The notes under the pieces are model-generated. The model did no database searches. It had not been told where the DNA came from and saw only the letters and a program-made list of their open reading frames with translations. From contig JAIWNE010000062.1 in the NCBI GenBank assembly GCA_025331445.1, forward strand, positions 1 to 64,000: a DNA stretch of 64,000 nucleotides, read 5' to 3'. The position numbers and the translations under genes were made by a program. The first letter of the stretch is position 1; each line of letters begins with the position of its first letter. Shown in pieces: positions 56,003-64,000 of this stretch. Source of the DNA: Blakeslea trispora. Its lineage: Eukaryota > Mucoromycota > Mucoromycetes > Mucorales > Choanephoraceae.

Positions 56003-56302
56003 ATGCCTAACAACAAGCCTAGTATTCCCTCTGACATTGCCCCCGCTCAAGTCGTTGGCGGAATGAGAGTAAAGCAACCTAACCACCACAACCACTTGCA
56101 CAACAAGAAGACTGAAGATGAAGAAAATGAACAAGAAAGCCATGAAGATGAACAAATGCGTGCTCGTATCCTTCAAGAAAGACAAGCTCAAGACATGCAA
56201 AACCACTCTGCTTCTCGTCAACACGACATTCCAAAGAACCCTGGTACCTACGCAAAGCAAATTGTCAACCCTTCTATTCAGCCAAGATCTATGAACCATT
56301 AA
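56003..56302 (+). CDS. Small hydrophilic protein, unknown function
   Basis: Single exon, 99 residues, starting MPNNKPSIPSDIAPAQVVGG. It is rich in Asn, His, Gln, Glu and Lys, has no membrane segment and no recognised domain, and appears intrinsically disordered with a charged helical middle (residues about 35-65). A canonical TATA box, a short leader and a clean AT-rich 3' end support it as a real gene. The composition resembles small stress-induced hydrophilic fungal proteins, but that is only a resemblance. The ATG chosen is the first one in frame after the TATA box. Confidence 0.75.
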   Translation: MPNNKPSIPSDIAPAQVVGGMRVKQPNHHNHLHNKKTEDEENEQESHEDEQMRARILQERQAQDMQNHSASRQHDIPKNPGTYAKQIVNPSIQPRSMNH

Positions 56303-56478
56303 ATTCATTGTGTAAATTAATTCAAATTTGTACATAAAATAAATATTTGAAACTGTTTTTCTTTTATTTTCTTTGTTTTCCTTATTTTGATTTCAAACAC
56401 TTTATCCTCTTTTCCCCCCTCTTTTTTTTTTTGTATCTAGCGATTCCCTTCTTCTTCCTCTCTTTTTGAGTTTATATA

Positions 56479-57603
56479 ATGAGTTCAATTGACGATTCTG
56501 GTTGTCTACAGGCTTATTTCGAACAACAAAATGATACAGAGGCAGCTTCTATTGTCGCAGCAGTGATGGCTTTGTTTCCTTCACATATTTGCACAGAAGA
56601 AACAGAAGCTGAACTGGAAGGAGCAGAAGCTGAACTAGAATCAGAAACACAAGAGGAAATGCAGAAGCACTTATGGGAGCAGGAGCAGTTGGAAAAGTAT
56701 GCGGATGAACTGGTCCTGCATGTCGCAGCACTGGAAAATGATTTATTAATAAAAGAGGTTATTTGTTTGATTGTTTACACAGCAAAGTTTACTAAACAAA
56801 TCTTCTTTAGTCTGAAATTGCTGCTCTCAAAGAAGTAGTCTTCAAATGGAGGAATAGAGTCATAGAGATTGAATCACACTACCAGCATCTTGAATTACAA
56901 TACCACCATAGACTCAAGTTGATAGAAATGGGTTATCAACAAGATTTGAACGAGAAAGAAGATACAATTACCTATCTTAGAGATAAAGTAGACTATCTCA
57001 CTGCTGCCCAACAGCAGTATCAAGGTAAGCATGCTTTAGACTATAGCTTGTTTTGATATGTTGACTCTTTACATGTAAATAGAATCATTTGAATCTGAAA
57101 CGAATGATACAGAAAGCAGCATTTATGATCGGGAAAGAGAACAAGCATGGCCTTCTTTGGCTGATGGTCAAAAAGAGCTACAGTCAGGCACTATTCTAGG
57201 TAGCATTCAGAACACCATGCGGGCTATTGAAGAAGAGTTAAACTTTCATGCCTTGAAAGCAGCCGCATACGAACAGCAGCCAAATCAACAAGACCATGCT
57301 CGGCAAGCCAACTTTGATTTTCCTTCGGAGACAGTCGATACTTATTCTATTACAACCAAATCCAACAAAAAGAAATCATTTGTGCACCGTATGATGAAGA
57401 GAGCTTTTCCAAAATTACGTCAACAAAATCCAAAGAAGAGGAAAGCTTCTGAGTATGATTCAGAGAGCAATTCTCCTAGAAGCAGCATCGATCAACCATC
57501 AAACATACAGGCAATGAGCTCGGTTGCAGGATCAAACCAGTCATGTCAGCCTTCAGACCTGATGCAGTTGTCTCAAAATCAATCTGCCGTTGTTTCGATT
57601 TGA
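56479..57603 (+). CDS. Coiled-coil protein, unknown function
   Basis: Three exons (56479-56757, 56811-57024, 57083-57603) give about 337 residues. An acidic N-terminus with EAELEGAEAELESE leads into a predicted coiled coil spanning roughly residues 55-165 across the first intron (LKEVVFKWRNRVIEIESHY and on). The C-terminal third is basic then Ser/Gln-rich, with a KKKSFVHRMMKRAFPKLRQQ segment and a PKKRK nuclear-localisation-like motif. No enzyme domain is seen. The gene structure (two short GT-AG introns in frame) supports that it is real; the role is unknown, perhaps structural or nuclear. Confidence 0.78.
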
Positions 57604-58662
57604 GCAATTAATTATATTTCCCTTTTATATGCTTAATCCCTTATTATGTCTTGTTATGAATATCTTATACTCAATCCTATCTATTCGTATCTCATTCACG
57701 GTCCCTTCTTTTCTTTTTTCTATATTACACACATTTAATAAATACTAGCTATTGTTCAACAATAACTTGGACATGAGAAGATTTAGGATACTTCTTCTTT
57801 TCTTTAGGTAGACAGAACATTGATTGGAAAGAGAGTTACCAATAGATACAAATGCTGCTATATGATAAAAGGGGGGCAATGTTAAAACAAAAATTAGATT
57901 GTCTATACAATTTAACACAGTCAAGATACTCATATAGCAATATAAGGGTGTTTGTAGTATAGTCTCTACGTCTTGCTTAAATGTCTAATTAAAGAGAACT
58001 AGTGCTAAAAGACAATGACAGTTCTTGGAAAGTGATTTTGTCTCGCCTAGCATGCTTGTATACTGAAAATAGCAAGTTTCTGACTACACAAAAGCTTAGT
58101 TTGTTCAAACTCGCTGTGTTATTAGCAAAGGAAAGGTTGTCAAGAACCCAAATAACAATTATTAAGCTTTCCCTTGGAGTGAGTTTAAAAGCTAGGTGGG
58201 GACTGATTGAATGAGATTAGTTGATTGATTCATCTTGAACCCCCACAATACAATCATTAAATAATATTACCATGTTTTGTACTTTGCAACCCATATTTTA
58301 CCTACTACTTTTACACAAGTAATTTGATAACATTGTTCTGCATTTTTACATGTCAGAGAGCGAGATCGAGACGCTTTTCTCTTCTCTCTTCTTGTCTTGA
58401 TAGACTTCATGTATGATCCTCAAAATTATGTAAACATTGAAAGCTTTTTAGAGTATCAGACAGCAATAGGTGACTAAAAAACAATTCAACCTGCATGACT
58501 GTATTTGGCGCACTGAGAATCATTGTTCTCTGAATTTTAGCGGGGTTTGAAGATGTGACAGCGAGTGAGCGGTCCGGAACTAGAAATTCAGAGAACTTCA
58601 TCAAGAACGAAAATTTTTTTGTTTGGTTCTCTCTCTTTTACACCAGTTCAGACAGTACCAGT
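57604..58662. other. Intergenic region upstream of RPL7
   Basis: About 1.06 kb without a supported gene. The right end must hold the RPL7 promoter; a pyrimidine-rich stretch CTCTCTCTTTTACACC just before the start is typical of ribosomal protein leaders. Confidence 0.4.
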
Positions 58663-59836
58663 ATGGTTGCTTAGTAAGTCATCAACAACCTGTCTAACAG
58701 ACAAACAACAAAGACCTTTACAAGCAGCAACAACACCTTTAAAATCAGGCATACATGTATATTGCTTTGTGCTTGTAGCGAGTAAATAACATGTTTTGTA
58801 TACCTGTCATTTTGGGTGGCTTGTACTGGTTCTTTTTTTTTTTGAAGAGTTGTAATCTAACCAACACTTTTACGATATTAGCAACGTCCCCGCTGCTAAC
58901 GACGTCCTCGTTCCTGAAACCCTCTTGAAGAAGAACAAGGCTGATGCCAAGGCTGCCGAAACCCTCGCTGCCAAGAAGGCCGAACTTCGCAAGGCAAGTA
59001 AAAAAAACTGCAGTGATATGACCTAAAAGAAGGAGAGCAAGGAAAGGATTTGTGATGACAACCGGGGTACAACCCATCTAGGCTAGATTGCACTCGATGA
59101 AGTCTTTTAGTTAACCATCTTTCGGGACTGAACCCTTTTCTTGATTTCTTCTTTTTTATGTTTCTGCTTGGATTATAAAAGACAATCAAACTAACCTTAA
59201 ATCTTATAGGCCAAGATCTCCAAGAGACGCGAAATCTTCAAGCGTGCCGCTAAGCACGATGCTGAATACAAGGCTACCGCTCTTAACGAAATCCGTCTCC
59301 GTCGTCAAGCCAAGGCTGAAGGTAACTACTACGTTCCTGCCCAAGAAAAGCTCGTCTTCGTTGTTCGTGTCCGTGGTATCAACAACATTGCCCCCAAGCC
59401 TCGTAAGGTTCTCCAACTCTTGCGTCTCCTCCAAATCAACAACGGTGTCTTCGTTCGTCTTAACAAGGCTACCTCCGAGATGCTCCAATTGATCCAACCC
59501 TACGTTGCCTACGGTTACCCCAACTTGAAGACCATCCGTGAATTGGTCTACAAGCGTGGTTACGGTAAGGTTAACAAGCAACGTATCCCTCTCCATGACA
59601 ACGCCATCATCGAACAAGCTCTTGGCAAGTACAACATCATCTGTGTTGAAGATCTTATCCACGAAATTGCCACTGTTGGTCCCCACTTCAAGGAAGCCTC
59701 CAACTTCCTCTGGCCCTTCAAGCTCTCCAACCCCAACAACATGTGGAGAGAACGTAAGTTGCTCAACTTCATCGAAGGTGGTGACACTGGTAACCGTGAA
59801 CACTTCATCAACAAGTTGGTTCAATCCATGAACTAA
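58663..59836 (+). CDS. RPL7: 60S ribosomal protein L7 (uL30)
   Basis: Three exons (58663-58673, 58882-58993, 59210-59836) give 249 residues, the family size. The first coding exon is only 11 nt (ATG GTT GCT TA), giving [20 protein letters not shown]; this start joins in frame and is followed by a perfect GTAAGT donor. The body has [55 protein letters not shown] and [20 protein letters not shown], all typical of eukaryotic L7. Codon use is GC-rich with preferred codons, as in highly expressed genes. Intron 2 begins AAG|GCAAGT, so it is a GC-AG intron; no GT alternative keeps the frame. Intron 2 hosts a box C/D snoRNA. Confidence 0.96.
59041..59140 (+). ncRNA. Intronic box C/D snoRNA (snR39/snR59/U51-like)
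   Basis: Within RPL7 intron 2: closing stem GGAAAGG (59041-59047) with CCTTTTC (59134-59140), box C GTGATGA (59052-59058) and box D CTGA (59128-59131). The sequence before box D, ACCATCTTTCGGG (59114-59126), is complementary over 13 nt to the highly conserved large-subunit rRNA segment CCCGAAAGATGGT. By the rule of the fifth base from box D, the methylated base would be the G of CCCG. In budding yeast, the RPL7 introns host snR39 and snR59, which guide methylation in this same rRNA segment, so host, boxes and target all agree. A weak box C' (CGATGAA) is at about 59095. Confidence 0.88.
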
Positions 59837-59993
59837 GTTTAATCCAATTGATTCTTTTTTCTAAAAGAAATAAAAAGAGAAGCTTTTAGTTCTTTGTTTA
59901 TTTGTTTATTAACTCACGTGATTTGTAATTTTTTGTGCCCTTTTTCTGATTTTTTTTTGGATATTTTGTGCTTTTCTTTTTTTCATTGATTTT

Positions 59994-61805
59994 ATGGTTA
60001 ATAAGTCAGGCTTTGTGGTATTGAGTGTTGAAGAGATTCAACGTGCTGCCTTGGAAGAAGCTAAGCAAGCACTTCAGAACCCCTATGAATTTAAGAAATC
60101 AATCAAGAAAGTTGCTGTGATTGGAGCTGGTCCATCTGGTGTAAAGTAGTTGACGTATCTACCCATAGAACATATTGTCCATTGATCATTGTTTTTTTAA
60201 GTTACCTGCTGCTAGGCATTTGAAGGAAGAAGGAGTTGATGTAAAAGTGTTTGAGCGTGGCTCTTCTGTTGGTGGTGTATGGTAATGGATATTGCTTGCT
60301 CTGTATTTAATGCAAACTAACTTGGTATTCAGGTGCTATTCTGAAATAGCATGCTTAAAGCCTAAGATGCCTACCTCGCGTATTACACGAGATATTGAAA
60401 AGGAAGTGATAGAGGTCAAAGAAGAAACCCAAAAGCAGCTGTATGAAATGACACCAGAAACCATGAAACTCTTGTTATCTAAAAATCCACCTTCAGCTTG
60501 TTACCGAGACTTGTACAACAATATAGCTACATCCTTGTTCGCTTATCCTGACTTTCCATTTCCAGAAGGAACACCCGAATGGTGCTCCCATGAAGTCATT
60601 CAGCAATATTTCGAGGATTATGCTGATCACTACCATTTGAAAGAGCTAATCGAGTTCAATACAAGCGTGGATCTTGTCACTAAAGATCAAGCTAACGATT
60701 GCTGGGAGTTGACTTTGTCTAAATATGATGTCTACACAAGTGGCATTGTGCGTGAAACACGATGGAAAGAAACCTTTGATGGTGTTGTAGTTGCTACAGG
60801 TCGCCATCAAGACCCTTATGTACCTGATTTCAAAGACTTTAAAGAATGGAATAAGACGTTCCCTGACAAAGTAATGCATTCAATGCAATACAGGCGCCCT
60901 GAAGATTTTATTGACAAGGCAAGTGATAAACAAAGACTTTCCTCTGAGTGCAATGAATTAATGCTTTTTCTTTTTGTCTGTAGCACGTACTGGTGATAGG
61001 CGGAGGTATTTCAGCAGTTGATATCGTTCGTGGATTAGAAGGGTTCTCTGCAATGACTACTATGGCTATTCATGGCCCTTTTGAATCACCTTATGCAATA
61101 TATAACATTGTTCGCAGTACGATTCCTCGATCAGTGAGTATTAAGCCAAATGTCTCTGCTTTTTCAGATAAGCTTGGGAATGTCAACGGCTGTATTACGT
61201 TTGAGGATGGTACCATCCTTGATGATGTAAATCAAGTCATTTTTTGTACAGGATTTTCAACTCGTTTAAATTTTATGGATGGTTTGGTGATCGATAAAAC
61301 TGATGCAGAGGCCAAATTACCCCCTCCAAGGCCACTCTATGATGACATCCCACCCAGCCATATTGCACTTGGACCTAAATATCCATTGAATGTCTATCGC
61401 GAGGCTTTCTTAATGTCAGACCCTACCATGACCTTCGTAGGCCTTCCTCCGATTGTCAGTACACCTACTCACTTTGATGTGCAAGCGATAAGTGTAGCCC
61501 GCGTTTGGACTGGCAAAGCCTTTTTGCCTGATGTTCCCTATATGCTCAAATTTGCTTCTGAATTTAATCCGGGAATAGCTTTAAAGCAACTCTTTATCAA
61601 TGACCGTAAGCGAAGAGTACCATTTACTACCTGGTTAAACCATCATGCTAAGCAGATCGAGGCAAACAAAACGCTTCCTGTTATAGAGGATTATCCTGAA
61701 AATTATGAAGAGATAGCCGACGAAGCAATTAATCATTGGATTTTATTTTCCCATGAAAACTTCAAGAAAATCAAAGAGCAGATTCTCTCACATTCAAGCA
61801 AATAA
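59994..61805 (+). CDS. Flavin-containing monooxygenase-like protein
   Basis: Four exons (59994-60140, 60202-60281, 60333-60918, 60984-61805) give 544 residues. The FAD-binding GxGxxG is in AVIGAGPSG (residues 41-49) and the NADPH-binding one in VLVIGGGIS (273-281). The monooxygenase fingerprint FxGxxxHxxxY appears as FPDKVMHSMQY, with the glycine replaced by Asp. Such enzymes oxygenate nitrogen, sulfur or carbonyl substrates using NADPH and O2; the substrate is unknown. Intron 3 has a GC donor (AAG|GCAAGT) like RPL7 intron 2; exon 1 ends at a GT donor after GPSG, and the second exon is 80 nt. The gene is 157 bp downstream of RPL7 on the same strand, with no sign of shared function. Confidence 0.9.
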
Positions 61806-63400
61806 AGATGCCAAATAAAAAAAATATCTGTCTTCTCTTTTATTTAGTCAATTTCGTTTATTAGCAATCATGCTTGAGGCAATTACACATACTTTCCTTT
61901 CCGCAAACTCTAATGTGCGATTATTCGTTTCTGCCATCTCTATAGTGCAGCATGAGGGCAGAGTTTGTCAGACAGAGCATGTACTTGAGTATCGCTTTCT
62001 GCTTATAGAAGCTAGGATTAATGACCGAATTTCATTAGATTGAGTGATACTTGACTGTCTATCTATCTAACTAACAAATGATTTTCACTGATTTATCACG
62101 TTCATGAGCATTGCACTACGAGTAATCCCAATCATTTTCCTCTCTTTTTAATGGACTTGTTTATCTCGCCCTTATTCATCTTCTTTTGTAGAGATCAAGA
62201 TACAATGCATAGCCAGTGCTGAGATTAAAGGTACCTTCTGCCAATTTATAGTTTTAAGAATCAACCGAAAAAGATCGAGTGCAAACAAAGGTCAAATACA
62301 TAACTTGAATGTTTAGTTGACGGAATGAGAATACTTGAATACCAAAGGCTTTTGAATAAATGAGAGTAGTAGGTCATTGATGTGTAAACATTGGTTCTAC
62401 ATAGGCATCAGACTATCACAAACTATCTTGATACTTAGTCCATCCTAGTTATATATTGATTTTAGTATTTCTTTTTTTACACCAAATATTAGACTTTATA
62501 GAAGCTCATTGCGACTTCGTATATAGGCAATTAAGGGAGTAGAGGATGCATGAAACTGAACAGCGCATTAATATCAAACTCTCATTTTGTTGATTAACAA
62601 CATCTTTAGCTTAGCATCAATGTCTCTAAGGAGTGTTAAGTGGTTTAAACATTTTCCTTTTTTTTTGGCTCAGCCTACACTTTTCTTGGCTGCAAGTATT
62701 ATAATCGTTGTTTTTGTTTATAATGTTTAGCTCTCAAAAAGCATGCTATGGAATGCTTTCTTATTGCTCCTTCTGTTTGGCTAGAAAGATCACAAAATTT
62801 TGAATCCCTATTCATGTATCGCTTGTAGCATAATGCTTTTTTTTATTGCAACATCAGCTTTGAGGTCTTTTTTTCAAAACATGTTGGAATGCTTTTGTTC
62901 GTTCTACCAATTCAATGGCATTGACAAAGCAATGAGGACTTGCAACTGTTAGTTCCGAAAGAGGTTCTATCAGAAGAAGATAAAAAGGTTATATATAACG
63001 GCTGGAAGGCATACGTTTCTAGGCTAGAAGTTCTTTTTTTGATTATGCAATTATTGTGACCAGCACAATTAGCCTTTTTTAGTAATGATAATACGACTTG
63101 TTTCAAGCATGAATAAAATGCACAAACATAGGCACTGACACAAACAAGGACAACCTAAAGGAAACCTAGTACTAATTCAACTCATTTGTGCCATATGCCA
63201 ATTTACGTTTATGAAATGAATCTGCATTCTAAAAAGGAAAGGTGAATAACACCACTTGCATTCACGAACGAATCAATGTGCCTTCTTTTGTTTATTTAAA
63301 CATTTGAAACTCAACATGTTGGTCAAGCAATCAAAACTTGAAAAAAAACCAAAAAGGCCATTGCTTTTTTTTTCTTTTATATTTTCATTTACTTTACATC
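61806..63400. other. Intergenic region upstream of neutral trehalase
   Basis: About 1.6 kb of AT-rich DNA between two plus-strand genes. No ORF with a recognisable domain; the region should include the trehalase promoter. No repeated CCCCT stress elements were seen on either strand. Confidence 0.4.
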
Positions 63401-64000
63401 ATGAGTACTCAGCGCGCATATGATGTAGACTTGAGTCATGATGTTCATGCACCTGCGTCTACTTACTATACCACTGGCGACAACGCTAGACAAAGAACAA
63501 GAACTTATACAGTATGTTGTTAGAACGCCTTTTAAACATCCAGTACTAAGAAAAATGCTATTTATAGAGAAGCCACGATATGCAAGCTACAGGTACTGGA
63601 CTTGAAGGGGCTCGCAAAAGACGTGCTTCACACGGTAAGCTTAGGGTCATTTACAACAAAGAGAATTTGACTTAACAACTTGTTCATAGACGACAAAAAC
63701 AAAGCGCGCCGATTCTTGATTGACGTCGAAGAAACACAGCGCAAAATCTTGGAACAAGAAGATACTGACGGCGATTTCCAAATTACAATTAACGATCTAG
63801 GTCCTAAGACAATGTCCTTAGGTACTGCCGATTCCGGAGGATATCGTAAGATTGATATTCGTGGTACCTATATGCTTTCCAATTTGTTGCAAGAACTTGC
63901 ATTAGCAAACGACTATGGTCGAAAACATATTGTTTTAGACGAAGCCCGCTTAAACGAAAACCCTGTTGACCGGTTGTCGCGAATGATTAAGTTCAACTTT
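63401..64000 (+). CDS. Neutral trehalase, N-terminal part (runs off the window)
   Basis: Exons 63401-63511, 63568-63634 and 63690 onward are joined by GT-AG introns; the gene continues beyond 64000. The enzyme splits trehalose to glucose in the cytosol. The regulatory N-terminus is present: [18 protein letters not shown] has the PKA-type site RRAS, split by the second intron. The calcium-binding-like loop [15 protein letters not shown] follows, then the start of the catalytic domain ([35 protein letters not shown]). This layout separates neutral from acid trehalases. Activation by PKA with 14-3-3 binding is known for yeast Nth1 and is inferred here. About 600 further residues are expected downstream. 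Confidence 0.95.

Noticed and set aside
59204..59824. 206-codon minus-strand frame
   Set aside because: Antisense shadow of RPL7, caused by strong codon bias.

Overview
The window looks like nuclear DNA of an early-diverging fungus, most probably a member of the Mucoromycota (Mucorales-like). Coding genes are split by many short introns (about 38-250 nt) with GT-AG and some GC-AG ends, intergenic DNA is AT-rich, and the gene set is fungal: an Iwr1-type importer factor, a WOPR (Gti1/Pac2) regulator, an Sfp1-like zinc-finger protein and a PKA-regulated neutral trehalase. It also holds an ADCY10-like (soluble-type) cyclase/ATPase gene. All gene models were built by eye, by joining reading frames at splice sites; the frames close exactly for Iwr1, homocysteine methyltransferase, WOPR, Hsp60, UCH37, the cyclase, the coiled-coil protein, RPL7 and the monooxygenase.

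Layout. 0.4-21.4 kb is a normal gene-rich block: Iwr1 (+), homocysteine S-methyltransferase (-), WOPR regulator (-), mitochondrial Hsp60 (-), Sfp1-like factor (+), UCH37-type deubiquitinase (+) and the 11-exon cyclase-like gene (-). 22.6-55.1 kb is an accessory, transposon-dominated block: twin G-rich hairpin repeats, an intact CACTA/Plavaka-like transposase, several long fold-back repeats, a Crypton-like GCR1_C gene abutting a DIRS fragment, a decayed MULE-like transposase, two decaying multi-exon genes with PD-(D/E)XK-nuclease-like regions, DIRS and other tyrosine-recombinase remnants, a pogo-like remnant, and a 5'-truncated LINE carrying a young Ty3 element nested in its first ORF. 56.0-64.0 kb returns to host genes: a small hydrophilic protein, a coiled-coil protein, ribosomal protein L7 with an intronic box C/D snoRNA, a flavin monooxygenase, and the first exons of neutral trehalase running off the end.

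How things fit together. The host genes are not a pathway cluster. Several touch cAMP/PKA and stress signalling (cyclase-like protein, WOPR factor, Sfp1-like factor, trehalase with a PKA-type site, Hsp60 with a heat-shock element), but this is probably chance proximity. The clearest history is in 44.6-55.1 kb: a fold-back element received a LINE (10-bp target duplication, poly(A) tail), and a Ty3 element with identical 90-bp LTRs and a 4-bp target duplication later landed in the last codons of the LINE ORF1. The items most worth a second look are the cyclase-like gene with an apparently degenerate second cyclase domain, the RPL7 intronic snoRNA, the PD-(D/E)XK-like gene pair, and the nested retroelements.
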